A DNA stretch of 64,000 bases, from positions 1,743,858-1,807,857 of the forward strand of contig NZ_AP014568.1 of the NCBI RefSeq assembly GCF_000828895.1, given 5' to 3'. The stretch is from Serpentinimonas raichei. GTDB taxonomy: Bacteria; Pseudomonadota; Gammaproteobacteria; Burkholderiales; Burkholderiaceae_C. The notes under the pieces were generated by a model. That model was given only the letters and a program-made list of their open reading frames with translations, was not told where the DNA came from and made no database searches. The position numbers were made by a program, and so were the translations under genes. How positions within the stretch are numbered: position 1 is the first letter of the stretch; each line of letters opens with the position of its first letter. This document shows, in pieces, positions 45,694-56,185 of the stretch.

Positions 45694-46644
45694 ATGAGTT
45701 CCGTTTTGTCCTCCTCCTCGCCCTCTTCCCCGCCCGCCGAGGCCGCTGCCGAATCCAGCCCGCCTTGCGTGCTCACGTTCAACGCCAACGACCCCAGCGG
45801 CGCCGGTGGCTTGTCGGCTGACATCACCGCCATGTCCAGCGCCTCCTGCCACGTGCTGGCGGTGGCCACCGGCTGCTACGTGCGCGACACCCGCACCATC
45901 CACCAGCACGTGGCGCTCGACGACGAGCTGATCGACGACCAGGCCCGCTGCGTGCTCGAAGACATCACGCCGCTAGCAATCAAGGTCGGCTTTGTGGGCA
46001 ACGCCGACAACCTGGCCACAGTGGCTGGCCTGCTGAGCGATTACGCCCACATTCCGGTGGTGTGCTACCTGCCCGACCTCACCTGGCTCGACGAGGTGGA
46101 GCGCGAGAACTACCTCGATGCGCTGGCCGAACTGGTGCTGCCGCAAACCAGCGTGCTGGTGGGCAACCACCACACCCTGAGCCGCTGGCTGCTGCCCGAC
46201 TGGTCTGATGACCGAGGCCCGAATGCGCGCGAGATCGCCGCCGCCGCGGCCGAGCACGGCGTGCCCTTTACCTTGGCCACCGGCTTCAACACCCCCGACC
46301 AGCACCTCGAAAGCCACTTGGCCTCTCCCGAGACGCTGCTGGCCAGCGCCCGCTTCGAGCGCTTCGAAGCCACCTTCAGCGGCGCGGGCGACACCCTGTC
46401 GGCGGTGCTGTGCGCCCTGCTGGCAAGCGAGACCGACCTGCAAGCCGCCTGCGCCGAGGCCTTGGGCTACCTCGACCAGTGCCTGGCAGCCGGTTTTCAG
46501 CCTGGCATGGGCCACGCCGTGCCGAACCGACTGTTTTGGGCTCTAGATGAAGATGCGCCCCCCGACAACGAAGCCGACCCCGACGATTCGACCCCTCCGG
46601 CGCAACAGCTCGAAGGCTTTCCCACCCCATCCCGCACCCACTAA
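45694..46644 (+). CDS. thiD: hydroxymethylpyrimidine/phosphomethylpyrimidine kinase
   Basis: Ribokinase-fold enzyme phosphorylating HMP and HMP-P for thiamine synthesis. Key parts of the 316 residues are FNANDPSGAGGLSADI near residue 30, CYVRDTRTIHQHVALDD, and the catalytic FSGAGDTLSAVLCALL near residue 230. The C-terminal 35 residues are acidic and non-conserved. The divergent form with VRDTRT instead of the classic ThiD loop is common in this neighbourhood in betaproteobacteria, so pyridoxine kinase activity is an alternative. hemL follows 18 bases later. Confidence 0.88.
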   Translation: MSSVLSSSSPSSPPAEAAAESSPPCVLTFNANDPSGAGGLSADITAMSSASCHVLAVATGCYVRDTRTIHQHVALDDELIDDQARCVLEDITPLAIKVGFVGNADNLATVAGLLSDYAHIPVVCYLPDLTWLDEVERENYLDALAELVLPQTSVLVGNHHTLSRWLLPDWSDDRGPNAREIAAAAAEHGVPFTLATGFNTPDQHLESHLASPETLLASARFERFEATFSGAGDTLSAVLCALLASETDLQAACAEALGYLDQCLAAGFQPGMGHAVPNRLFWALDEDAPPDNEADPDDSTPPAQQLEGFPTPSRTH

Positions 46645-46662
46645 TCCAGCCCTGCCCCGACC

Positions 46663-47970
46663 ATGACCGACCGCAACCTCGCCCTGCTGCAACGCGCCCG
46701 CCAGCTCATCCCTGGCGGCGTCAACTCGCCCGTGCGCGCTTTCAAGGCCGTGGGCGGCACGCCGCGCTTTGTGCAACGCGCCCAAGGCGCCTACTTTTGG
46801 GACGCCAACGGCCAGCGCTACATCGACTACATCGGCTCCTGGGGCCCCATGATCTTGGGCCACGGGCACCCGGCGGTGCTGGAAGCGGTGCAGCGCGCCG
46901 CCCTCGACGGCTTTAGCTTTGGCGCCCCGACCGAGCGCGAAATCGAGCTGGCCGAAGAAATCGTCAAGCTGCTGCCCAGCATCGAGATGCTGCGGCTGGT
47001 GAGCTCGGGCACCGAAGCCGGCATGAGCACCATCCGGCTGGCGCGCGGGGCAACCGGGCGCAGCAAGATCATCAAGTTTGAAGGCTGCTACCACGGCCAC
47101 GCCGACGCGCTGCTGGTCAAGGCCGGCTCGGGCCTAGCCACCTTTGGCCACCCCACCAGCGCCGGGGTGCCGCCCGAGGTGGTGCAGCACACGCTGGTGC
47201 TCGAATACAACAATGTGCCCCAGCTCGAAGCCGCTTTTGCCGAACACGGCCCCGCCATCGCCTGCCTGATGATCGAGCCCATTGCTGGCAACATGAACTT
47301 CGTGCGCGCCAGCGTGCCCTTCATGCGCCGCTGTCGCGAGCTGTGCAGCCAGCACGGCGCGCTGCTGGCCTTCGATGAGGTGATGAGCGGCTTTCGCGTT
47401 GCGCTCGGCGGCGCGCAGAGCCTGTATGCGCAGCACATCCCCGGCTTCGAGCCCGACCTCACGGTGCTGGGCAAGGTGATCGGTGGCGGCATGCCGCTGG
47501 CCGCTTTCGGCGGCAAACGCGCCGTGATGGAGCAACTGGCCCCGCTGGGCGCGGTCTATCAGGCCGGCACCCTGAGCGGCAACCCCGTGGCCACCGCCTG
47601 CGGCTTGGCTACGCTCAAAGAGCTCCAGCGCCCCGGCTTTTTCGAGGCCCTGGGGGCGCGCACGCGCAGCCTGGTGCAGGGCCTGAGCGCAGCCGCCAAC
47701 GCGGCCGGCGTGCCCTTTTGCACCGACAGCGAAGGCGGCATGTTTGGCTTCTTTTTGCTCGACCAGTTGCCGCAAAACTACGCCACCGTGCTGCGCACCG
47801 ACAGCGCAAGCTTTAACCACTTCTTTCACGCCATGCTCGATCGCGGCGTCTATTTCGCCCCGGCGCTGTACGAAGCCGGCTTCGTCAGCGCCGCCCACAC
47901 CGAGGCCGATGTGCAGGCCACGGTGGACGCGGCGCGGGCGGTGTGGGCGGGCGCGCACACGCCTTCGTAA
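46663..47970 (+). CDS. hemL: glutamate-1-semialdehyde 2,1-aminomutase
   Basis: PLP enzyme making 5-aminolevulinate in the C5 heme pathway. The 435-residue protein starts [20 protein letters not shown]. It has the substrate loop [31 protein letters not shown] and the PLP-Lys motif [18 protein letters not shown], preceded by [10 protein letters not shown]. Length and motifs are typical. Confidence 0.98.
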   Translation: MTDRNLALLQRARQLIPGGVNSPVRAFKAVGGTPRFVQRAQGAYFWDANGQRYIDYIGSWGPMILGHGHPAVLEAVQRAALDGFSFGAPTEREIELAEEIVKLLPSIEMLRLVSSGTEAGMSTIRLARGATGRSKIIKFEGCYHGHADALLVKAGSGLATFGHPTSAGVPPEVVQHTLVLEYNNVPQLEAAFAEHGPAIACLMIEPIAGNMNFVRASVPFMRRCRELCSQHGALLAFDEVMSGFRVALGGAQSLYAQHIPGFEPDLTVLGKVIGGGMPLAAFGGKRAVMEQLAPLGAVYQAGTLSGNPVATACGLATLKELQRPGFFEALGARTRSLVQGLSAAANAAGVPFCTDSEGGMFGFFLLDQLPQNYATVLRTDSASFNHFFHAMLDRGVYFAPALYEAGFVSAAHTEADVQATVDAARAVWAGAHTPS

Positions 47971-48009
47971 AGCCCTTGCAGCCAGAACTGCGCTCGAATT
48001 TTTCGGGTG

Positions 48010-48339
48010 CTATGGCTGCGCAATCAAGCGCTCGATGGCCGCGCGGTAAGCGGACCCATCTGCGCGCTTGGCCACGGCCAGCACGAGCAAGACCAAGACC
48101 TCATCCTCAACCCGATAGACCAGTCGGTAGCCCTGCTTGAGGAGTTTGATCTTGTAGCAGTTGCGCAAATCGCGATGCAGCTCGGCACCCGGCACATGGG
48201 GCTGCTCCAGGCGCTTGGCCAGCAGTTTTTTGAGGACGGTTTTGACACTGCCGTCCAGCGCATTCCATTCTTCCAGAGCGGCCGGCAGGAATTTGAGCCG
48301 GTATCTTCTTTGCTTGGCTACAGCCTCAGAGCTGCTCAA
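48010..48339 (-). CDS. RelE/ParE-family toxin
   Basis: Likely ribosome-dependent mRNA interferase. The 109-residue product has a RelE fold with YRLKFLPAALEEWNALD, LRNCYKIKLLKQGYRLVYRV and VLAVAKRADGSAY. Basic residues and Tyr near the C-terminus match RelE catalysis. It begins with TTG at 48339 inside the antitoxin gene, overlapping it by 14 bases, typical of coupled toxin-antitoxin pairs. I cannot tell RelE from a ParE gyrase poison with certainty, but the YKIKL/GYRLVY pattern favours RelE. Confidence 0.88.
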   Translation of the reverse strand: MSSSEAVAKQRRYRLKFLPAALEEWNALDGSVKTVLKKLLAKRLEQPHVPGAELHRDLRNCYKIKLLKQGYRLVYRVEDEVLVLLVLAVAKRADGSAYRAAIERLIAQP

Positions 48340-48577
48340 GATCGACCTCGACCGCGCTGTCGATCAGCGTCAGGCGCTGGCGGGCCAGACTCACCAACTC
48401 ACGCTCGCCCAGCTCTTCGACCAGTGCCTCAAAGAGCTTGGGGGTGATCATGTAGAAAGCCGGGCGGTTGTGGTTGAGCACGGCCACGGGCTTCTCACCA
48501 GCCGTGCGCAGCACCTGTGCCGGGTTGCGTTTGAACTCCGACATGCTGATGGAATGGTCGGCGTAGATCGAATCCAT
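48326..48577 (-). CDS. Phd/YefM-type antitoxin
   Basis: Neutralises the adjacent toxin and probably represses its own operon. The 83 residues show SMSEFKRNPAQVLRTAGEKPVAVLNHNRPAFYMI, the Phd/YefM N-terminal DNA-binding fold, and a flexible acidic C-terminus (AVEVDLEQL) that would wrap the toxin. It is first gene of the pair, as usual. Confidence 0.9.
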   Translation of the reverse strand: MDSIYADHSISMSEFKRNPAQVLRTAGEKPVAVLNHNRPAFYMITPKLFEALVEELGERELVSLARQRLTLIDSAVEVDLEQL

Positions 48578-48643
48578 GATCCGCTCCTCTAATGAATGGC
48601 TACAAATATAGCACCCAATTCAGCGCCGCTTTAAGCGCTCCCC

Positions 48644-50023
48644 TCACCCCAACAAACGCGCCAGCAGCGCCCCCTCAGTTGGCTGCCCAATCCCCAGCGG
48701 CACGTACACGTGCAGCGGGTTGCCGGGGGCCATTTGCAGCGGCGTGCCGTCCAGGCCCTGCATGGCCTCCAGGGTGATGATGCGGTTGCCGCCGGGGTGG
48801 ATGACTTCGATCTGGTCGCCCACGGCGAAGCGGTTTTTGGTCTCGACTTCGGCCCAGCCGTCGGCGCGCAGGCCGCGCACCTCGCCCACGTAGTGGCTGC
48901 GTTGCAGTTGCGAGTGGCCGCTGAGGTAGTTTTGGTAGTCCTGCGCCGGGCGGCGCTCCAGCAGGCCGCCGGTGTAGCCGCGGTTGGCCAGCCCTTCGAG
49001 TTCGAGCAGCAGTTGCGGGTCAAACGGCCGGCCGGCCAGCGCGTCGTCGATGGCGCGCCGATACACCTGCGCCGTGCGCGCCACGTAGTACAGGCTCTTG
49101 GTGCGGCCCTCGATCTTGAGCGAATCGACACCGATGCGGCACAGCCGCTCGATGTGCTCGACGGCGCGCAAGTCTTTGCTGTTCATAATGTAGGTGCCGT
49201 GCTCGTCTTCCATGATCGGCATCAGCTCGCCGGGGCGGGCCTTTTCTTCGAGCAGATAAACGCGCTCGGCGGCCGGGTGGCGCGCGCCGCTGCCGCAGGT
49301 GGAGAAGGCGCCCTCGGCCTCGGTGCGGGCTTGGGCAAAGTCGAAATCGGCCTCCAGCCGCTGCACCGGCACCGCTTCGCCGGTGACCGGATCGACCTCG
49401 GCGGCCTGGGTGCCGTACTCCCAGCGGCAGGCGTTGGTGCAGGTGCCCTGGTTGGGGTCGCGCCGGTTGAAGTAGCCGCTCAACAGGCAGCGCCCGGAGT
49501 AGGCGATGCACAGGGCGCCGTGCACAAAAACTTCGAGTTCGATCTCGGGGCATTCGTTGCGGATGGCCTCCACTTCGTCGAGACTGAGCTCGCGCGACAA
49601 GATGATGCGCCGCACCCCGACGCGGTGCCAGAACTTGACCGCCGCCCAGTTGGTGGTGTTGGCCTGCACCGAGAGGTGGATCGGCACCTCGGGCCACTTC
49701 TCGCGCACCTGCATGATCAGGCCGGCGTCGGCCATGATGAGCGCATCCGGCTTGAGCTCGATGATCGGCTCGATGTCGCGCAGGTAGGTGCGCACCTTGT
49801 CGTTGTGGGCGATCAGGTTGCTGGTGACGAACAATTTTTTGCCGCGCGCACGCGCCTCGGCCATGCCCTGGGCGAGTTGTTCGAGGCGGAATTCGTTGTT
49901 GCGCGCGCGCAGCGAGTAGCGCGGCTGGCCGGCATAGACGGCGTCGGCGCCGAAGTCGTAGGCGGCGCGCAGCTTGTCGAGCGAGCCAGCCGGCAGCAGC
50001 AGTTCAGGGGCTTTGAGGGTCAT
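48644..50023 (-). CDS. trhP: U32-family protein, tRNA hydroxylation TrhP (YegQ)
   Basis: Annotated historically as a peptidase; the E. coli orthologue is needed for prephenate-dependent 5-hydroxyuridine formation in tRNA. The 459-residue product begins MTLKAPELLLPAGSLDKL. It has the barrel motifs RYSLRARNNEF and the Cys-rich signature EVFVHGALCIAYSGRC followed by CTNACRW, a probable iron-sulfur or metal site. Insertions after residue 190 carry the extra residues of the YegQ branch. ATG 50023 fits the family; the frame is open upstream without homology. Confidence 0.93.
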   Translation of the reverse strand: MTLKAPELLLPAGSLDKLRAAYDFGADAVYAGQPRYSLRARNNEFRLEQLAQGMAEARARGKKLFVTSNLIAHNDKVRTYLRDIEPIIELKPDALIMADAGLIMQVREKWPEVPIHLSVQANTTNWAAVKFWHRVGVRRIILSRELSLDEVEAIRNECPEIELEVFVHGALCIAYSGRCLLSGYFNRRDPNQGTCTNACRWEYGTQAAEVDPVTGEAVPVQRLEADFDFAQARTEAEGAFSTCGSGARHPAAERVYLLEEKARPGELMPIMEDEHGTYIMNSKDLRAVEHIERLCRIGVDSLKIEGRTKSLYYVARTAQVYRRAIDDALAGRPFDPQLLLELEGLANRGYTGGLLERRPAQDYQNYLSGHSQLQRSHYVGEVRGLRADGWAEVETKNRFAVGDQIEVIHPGGNRIITLEAMQGLDGTPLQMAPGNPLHVYVPLGIGQPTEGALLARLLG

Positions 50024-50087
50024 GGGGCGTATTTTCGGCGTTTTTGCTATTCCCTGGTGCGCGCCCGGCCCCGGCCCCTGCCCCGCC

Positions 50088-50473
50088 CTACCCGGCCCCC
50101 TCAAGCTGCAAGGCCGCCAGTTCCTCGTCCGTGAACACGCGCGAGCGGGTGTGAAAGGCGCGCCCCAGCGGCCCTTCGAGCGAGAAGGTGCCGCCAGTGC
50201 CCTCGATCACGTCAATGATCAGTTGCGTGTGCTTCCAAGTCTGGTACTGTGCCGTGCCGATGTAGAACGGGCAGCCGCCGATCTGACCCAGATAGACGTC
50301 GCCGCCGCCGATCGTCAGCTCGCCCAGCAGGTAGCAGTTGGCGGCGCTGTTGTCGCAGCAGCCGCCAGACTGGTGAAACATCAGCCCCGGCCCGTGCAGG
50401 CCTTTTAGCTGCTCGATCAGTTCCAGCGCCGCCGGGGTGGCGACGACTTTCTCGACCGTGGCGGCTTGGCGCA

Positions 50474-50474
<1 letters not shown>
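50088..50474 (-). CDS. DUF779 protein linked to aldehyde dehydrogenase
   Basis: Unknown function; genes of this family usually follow an aldehyde dehydrogenase and an AcoR-type regulator. The 128 residues have HQSGGCCDNSAANCYLLGE and IGGCPFYIGTAQYQTWKHTQ, conserved Cys that could bind metal or serve redox. Its ATG overlaps the dehydrogenase stop by one base (TGATG), so the two proteins are made together. A role in enzyme maturation or activity is inference. Confidence 0.88.
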
Positions 50475-51994
<1,520 letters not shown>

Positions 51995-52050
51995 GCTGTC
52001 TTCCTCTGATTGGTGGTTGCAAACAATGCCGATGCGGCACCTATCTCTTA

Positions 52051-52066
52051 ACAAGTTCCGTGCCAA
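52051..52066 (-). promoter_or_regulatory. sigma-54 (-24/-12) promoter of the aldehyde dehydrogenase operon
   Basis: Minus strand TTGGCACGGAACTTGT matches the sigma-54 consensus TGGCACG-N4-TTGC with one mismatch at the last base. It faces the dehydrogenase gene, 57 bases from its ATG. The sigma-54 activator AcoR is encoded divergently next door. Confidence 0.78.
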
Positions 52067-52155
52067 CCCAGTTGATAATCTCAAGCCATTGATTAAATTG
52101 CATATCAACGCCTACACCCAAGTCCAGAATGCGTCCGACAGCAGTTGAAAAACGC

Positions 52156-52178
52156 GACACTTGTCACAAAATTGGACA
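52156..52178. promoter_or_regulatory. candidate AcoR upstream activating sequence
   Basis: Overlapping dyads: GACACTTGTC (52156-52165) and TGTC-N9-GACA (52162-52178). They lie about 100 bases upstream of the -24 element, the usual distance for enhancer-binding proteins. It is assigned by position and symmetry only. Confidence 0.45.
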
Positions 52179-52272
52179 GTTGCAAGGGGGCAGTTGGATA
52201 AGCCTTGCGCCCACATGGGCTTGTGCCTATACTGGCTCCAGAGCCCGCTCAAGGGCCTAGGAGACAGACCCC

Positions 52273-54309
52273 ATGCCCGCATCCCAGCCCGACTGGCCCC
52301 TGCGCAAAATCCGGCAACATTTGCTCGATCACGGTTGCTGCCCTCCCGGCGCCCTGAAAGAGGGCTTGGCGCGCTCGTGGCAACGCAGTCTGGCCGCAGG
52401 TCTCACGCCGCTGGCTTCATGCAAGCGCACCGATCATTTGGGCGAGGTGCAGTTGCGCCACCTGCGCGCCAGCCAGCACGCGCTGCTGGCGCACTCGCTG
52501 CCGGTGATGGAATACCTGTTCGAGCAAGTGCGCCCCGTGCCCAGCATGGTGATCTTGGCCGACTCGGGCGGCACCTTGCTGCACACCTTGGGCGAGGGGC
52601 AGTTTTTGGGCAAGGCCGAGCGCGTGGCGCTCTCAGCCGGGGCCACCTGGCACGAAGCACAGCGCGGCACCAACGCCATCGGCACCGCCTTGGCCGAAGC
52701 GGCCGCGGTCGAAATCAACGGCGCCGAACACTACCTGGATCGCAACAGCTTTTTGACCTGCGCGGCGGCGCCGATTTTTTCTGGCACCGGGCAGTTGCTG
52801 GGGGTGCTCGACATGTCGGCCGAGCGCGGGCATTGGAACCCCTACAGCCTGGGGCTGGTCAACACCGCCGCCCGCAGCATAGAAAACCGCCTGCTCTGCG
52901 CCCAGCACAAGGAGCGGACGCGGCTGCACCTGCACCCACGCGCCGAGGGCATCGGCTCCTTGGGCGAGGGCATCGTGATCGTCTCCGACGACGGCTGGCT
53001 GATCGCCGCCAACCGCAGCGCCCGCGAGTGGCTGCGTCAAGGCAACGCACCCTTGGGCGCCCTGCGGCTGGAGCAGTTTGTGCCCCACAGCCTAGAGCAA
53101 CTGCACGCCCTGCAACGCCGCCACCCGCAGCAGCCGCTGGCGCTCACTTTGCACGATGGCCGCAGCCTGTTTGCCCAATTGCACTCCGAGCCGGCCGTTG
53201 TGCACCTGTTGCCTGCGTCTGCGCAGCCTGCCCCAAGCGCAGCGCCTGGCCCTGCCACGGCCCTGCCCGCAGCGCCCCTGCCCGCCACCGCCCACGACGC
53301 GCTGGCCCGGCTCGACAGCGGCGATGCGCGCTGGCGCTTGGCTTGCGCCAAGGTGCGCCGCATCCTCGACAAACCGATCGCCCTGCTCATCCAAGGCGAA
53401 TCCGGCGTCGGCAAAGAGTGGCTGGCGCGCGCCGCCCACGCCAGCGGGCCCCGGCGCACGCAGCCGTTCGTGGCCCTCAACTGCGCCGCCCTGCCCGAAG
53501 GCTTGATTGAAGCCGAACTGTTTGGCCACGCCCCCGGCGCTTTCACTGGTGCCAAGCGCGAGGGACGCACCGGCCTGCTGCGCCAAGCCCACGGCGGCAC
53601 CCTGCTGCTGGATGAAATCGGCGACATGCCGCTTGCCGCCCAAACCCGGCTGCTGCGCGTGCTGCAAGAGCGCGAAGTCACGCCACTGGGCACTCACAAG
53701 GCCGAGCCGCTGGATTTTTTCCTGATCTGCGCCAGCCACCGCCCGCTGCGCCAGGAGGTTGAGGCCGGGCGCTTTCGCGCCGATCTGTACTGGCGCATCA
53801 ATGGCCTCACGGTCGAGCTGCCGCCACTGCGCCAGCGCAGCGATTTCGAGGCCCTCACCGCCAGCCTGCTGCAAAGCATCGAGCCCGGGCGCGGCTTGGC
53901 GATTAGCCCCGACCTGCTGCACAGCCTCAAGCGCTACCACTGGCCCGGCAACCTGCGCCAGTGCGCCAGCGTGCTGCGCACCGCCTGCGCCATGCTGGAG
54001 CCGCACGAGCGCGTGCTCGACTGGCCGCACTTGGCCGATGACATCCGCGCCGAACTGCAAGCAACCAGCCCCGGCAGTGCCGCAACCGGAACCACCGCCC
54101 CTGCGGCAGCTTCGACCCAAGCCACCCCATCTGCCCCGCAGCCCCCGGCTTCACTGGCCACGGCCATGCCCCACAGCCTGATCCAGATCGAACAAGCTGC
54201 CGTGCAACAAGCCCTGCTCGGCAGCCGGGGCAACGTCTCGCAAGCGGCGCGCACCCTGGGCATCAGCCGCCAGACCTTGTATCGCAAGTTGCAGGGGCTG
54301 GGGGGCTAG
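52273..54309 (+). CDS. acoR: sigma-54-dependent regulator, AcoR family
   Basis: Enhancer-binding activator. The 678-residue protein has an N-terminal GAF-like sensor (about 75-210, with SFLTCAAAPIFSGTGQLLGVL) and a short PAS-like region. The AAA+ domain follows, with Walker A GESGVGKEW, the sigma-54 loop GAFTGAKREGR and DEIGDMPLAAQTRLLRVLQE. A Fis-type helix-turn-helix (NVSQAARTLGISRQTLYRKL) closes the protein. The intact GAFTGA loop predicts real sigma-54 activation. It is divergent from the aldehyde dehydrogenase operon, its likely target, and ends with TAG 4 bases before the convergent hipA. Confidence 0.94.
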   Translation: MPASQPDWPLRKIRQHLLDHGCCPPGALKEGLARSWQRSLAAGLTPLASCKRTDHLGEVQLRHLRASQHALLAHSLPVMEYLFEQVRPVPSMVILADSGGTLLHTLGEGQFLGKAERVALSAGATWHEAQRGTNAIGTALAEAAAVEINGAEHYLDRNSFLTCAAAPIFSGTGQLLGVLDMSAERGHWNPYSLGLVNTAARSIENRLLCAQHKERTRLHLHPRAEGIGSLGEGIVIVSDDGWLIAANRSAREWLRQGNAPLGALRLEQFVPHSLEQLHALQRRHPQQPLALTLHDGRSLFAQLHSEPAVVHLLPASAQPAPSAAPGPATALPAAPLPATAHDALARLDSGDARWRLACAKVRRILDKPIALLIQGESGVGKEWLARAAHASGPRRTQPFVALNCAALPEGLIEAELFGHAPGAFTGAKREGRTGLLRQAHGGTLLLDEIGDMPLAAQTRLLRVLQEREVTPLGTHKAEPLDFFLICASHRPLRQEVEAGRFRADLYWRINGLTVELPPLRQRSDFEALTASLLQSIEPGRGLAISPDLLHSLKRYHWPGNLRQCASVLRTACAMLEPHERVLDWPHLADDIRAELQATSPGSAATGTTAPAAASTQATPSAPQPPASLATAMPHSLIQIEQAAVQQALLGSRGNVSQAARTLGISRQTLYRKLQGLGG

Positions 54310-54313
54310 GCGG

Positions 54314-55663
54314 TCACCCGGCGCTGGGCTGGGCCTCAAGCCGTTGGGCCTGCTGGCGAACGCCCTCGAAGATGGCCTCGGCCACGTCTGGCGGGAAGTT
54401 GACGGGCAGCTGTTGCATCACGGCGGCCAGGGCCGGCTCCACCTTGGCGAGCAGCTCGCCAATGATGTCCTCGGCGTTCTGTCCCCAGCCGCACTTGGCC
54501 GCCGTGGCGTTGAAGTGGCGCCGCATGATGGTCGCCAGCTCGTAGTGCCGGTTCTTGCCAATCACCGCCATGGCCATCTTGGCGCTGCGCCACGCCAGCC
54601 GGTTCTTTCCGGTGCCGATGATGGGCCAAGCCGAGAGCACGTCGTACAGAGGAGTCAAGGCATAGGTGCCGCCCGCCAGCAGCCGGATACTGAAATTTTT
54701 GGCGTGGCCGTCCGTGGCGGCCAGCAAGCAGAAGGCCACTTGGCTGGCCAAGAGCGTGCGCAGATCGGCGCGCGCGTTTTGGGAGCCGGCCAGCACCCGG
54801 GCCAATGGCTCGATGCCCGGGCCACCGTCGGCCTCGTATTTTTTGGCTGGGCTCACGCCCAGGGCCTGGCAGAAGTCCTCTTGGGGCAGGCGAAGAATCC
54901 ACGTGCCCGAGGGGTGCCGTCGGCGGTCGAAGCGTTCGACCACCAGCACCGGCGTGTGGTCGGCGAAAGTCACGATGTCGGCCTGCGCCACCTCCAAGCC
55001 CAATTCGCCCATGAACTTCAGACACAGCCACTCGTTGTAAACAGAGGTGCGCATATCTGCCTGCATATTGCCCACAAGGCCCAAAGGCAGCTTGATGATG
55101 TGCGTGGTAGGCGTGGCACCCAGCGGCCGCAGCCACTTGCCGTCGTGGTGCAGCAAGGCGGTTTTTTCCTGGGCACCGGCAATCGAGATGCGAAAATCCT
55201 GCTCCTTGCCCGAACCGGCAAACGGGCCGCTGGCAACGGCGCTGCGCAGCAAGGCGGCCACGGCCTCATCGTCCAAGGCTTCGCCTTCGATGCGGTCGAA
55301 GCCGACCGGTGCCTCATCGAGAGGCAGGAGCTGAACTGCCCCCACGCAATCGCGGCCTATGGCAGCCAGCAGGTCAAAGGTGTTTTCAGATCCCGCTGCA
55401 TAGCGTTGCGCCAAGCGCCTGCGGATGGTGCCACTGTCGGGCAGCAGGTTGGCAAAGTAGTGCTCGACCCGGTCACCCCGCAGGGGCTCCTTGCCCACCA
55501 AGGGCAGCGGCAAGGACAAGGACAGTGGCCGCGCAGAGCGCGAGGCCAGCCAGCGGGGCTCGTAGCTCAACTCCATCGGGCGTCGAGTGGCCGGTGTCCA
55601 GCGGCCCACCAACTCCCCGTTAGCCCAGATAGACAGCGGCCGGGCGCTCAAGCGGCGACCCAT
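54314..55663 (-). CDS. hipA: HipA-family serine/threonine kinase toxin
   Basis: Toxin of a HipBA module; E. coli HipA phosphorylates glutamyl-tRNA synthetase and causes persistence. The 449 residues have the HipA N-terminal domain (ELSYEPRWL, RVEHYFANLLPDS), the ATP loop SIAGAQEKTALL, the catalytic block LAATDGHAKNFSI and the metal-binding YDVLSAWP. All expected active-site motifs are present, so it looks functional. It lies 3 bases after hipB and is co-transcribed. Confidence 0.94.
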   Translation of the reverse strand: MGRRLSARPLSIWANGELVGRWTPATRRPMELSYEPRWLASRSARPLSLSLPLPLVGKEPLRGDRVEHYFANLLPDSGTIRRRLAQRYAAGSENTFDLLAAIGRDCVGAVQLLPLDEAPVGFDRIEGEALDDEAVAALLRSAVASGPFAGSGKEQDFRISIAGAQEKTALLHHDGKWLRPLGATPTTHIIKLPLGLVGNMQADMRTSVYNEWLCLKFMGELGLEVAQADIVTFADHTPVLVVERFDRRRHPSGTWILRLPQEDFCQALGVSPAKKYEADGGPGIEPLARVLAGSQNARADLRTLLASQVAFCLLAATDGHAKNFSIRLLAGGTYALTPLYDVLSAWPIIGTGKNRLAWRSAKMAMAVIGKNRHYELATIMRRHFNATAAKCGWGQNAEDIIGELLAKVEPALAAVMQQLPVNFPPDVAEAIFEGVRQQAQRLEAQPSAG

Positions 55664-55666
55664 GGC

Positions 55667-55933
55667 TCACCACTCCCCGGCCTGAACCTCAGGGGCCTCG
55701 CACGCCCTCGCGTGCGGCTGCACGCTCAGCTGCAGGCCCAACTGGGCGCACAGCGCCATGAGCTGGTCCACGCTCAATGTGCCTGGAGCCCGCTCCAGCT
55801 CAGACACGCGCCTTTGGCTCAACCCAAGGCGCTCGCCGAGCTGGGCCTGTGTGAGCTTGAGGCTTTTGCGCGCGCCTTGCAAGACCGCACCCAACTGAGT
55901 GGGCGTGACCAGCGGCTGGATTCGATGGGACAT
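55667..55933 (-). CDS. hipB: HipB-family antitoxin/repressor
   Basis: XRE-type helix-turn-helix protein of 88 residues: LTQAQLGERLGLSQRRVSELERAPGTLSVDQLM is the DNA-binding domain, with a short C-terminal tail. It should bind HipA and repress hipBA. Two perfect inverted repeats sit on its promoter and immediately before its start codon. Confidence 0.94.
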   Translation of the reverse strand: MSHRIQPLVTPTQLGAVLQGARKSLKLTQAQLGERLGLSQRRVSELERAPGTLSVDQLMALCAQLGLQLSVQPHARACEAPEVQAGEW

Positions 55934-55934
55934 G

Positions 55935-55957
55935 GTTTACTGCCTATTTCAGTAAAC
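55935..55957 (-). promoter_or_regulatory. hipBA operator 2 (over the transcription/translation start)
   Basis: GTTTACTG-N7-CAGTAAAC, perfect 8-bp arms, ending one base before the hipB ATG and covering its weak ribosome site and the predicted transcription start (about 55953). It is a likely HipB site or a translation-blocking hairpin. Confidence 0.6.
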
Positions 55958-55959
55958 GC

Positions 55960-55988
55960 ATTTTAGCTGCGTGACAGCTAAAAGTCAA
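55960..55988 (-). promoter_or_regulatory. hipBA sigma-70 promoter with operator 1 in its spacer
   Basis: Minus strand TTGACT (55983-55988), a 17-base spacer and TAAAAT (55960-55965). The perfect dyad TTTTAGCTG-N5-CAGCTAAAA (55961-55983) spans the spacer, so a bound HipB would exclude polymerase. Confidence 0.72.
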
Positions 55989-56086
55989 ATGGCGGCGGCA
56001 TGATTCACGCGACAACTATCTTGACATGCGCCGGACAGCTACCAAGCAAGCCTGTGTTTTTTGTAGCGGGCTCATTGCTGACGCGG

Positions 56087-56117
56087 TTTTCTATAGAGAT
56101 GCGTGATTTTCTATAGA
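56087..56117. repeat. two direct repeats of TTTTCTATAGA, 20 bp apart
   Basis: Copies at 56087-56097 and 56107-56117, in phase by about two helical turns, each holding the palindrome CTATAG. They lie about 100 bases upstream of the hipBA promoter and 75 bases beyond the acnB terminator. The rest of the 55989-56295 gap is AT-richer than its surroundings, and apart from the acnB terminator I recognise nothing else in it. Confidence 0.5.
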
Positions 56118-56185
56118 TTGGGGCCTTGACGCAACTTTTTTTATAGCGCAGCAGCCGCCAAGGTTAGCCCATCCCTAGCCAAACC

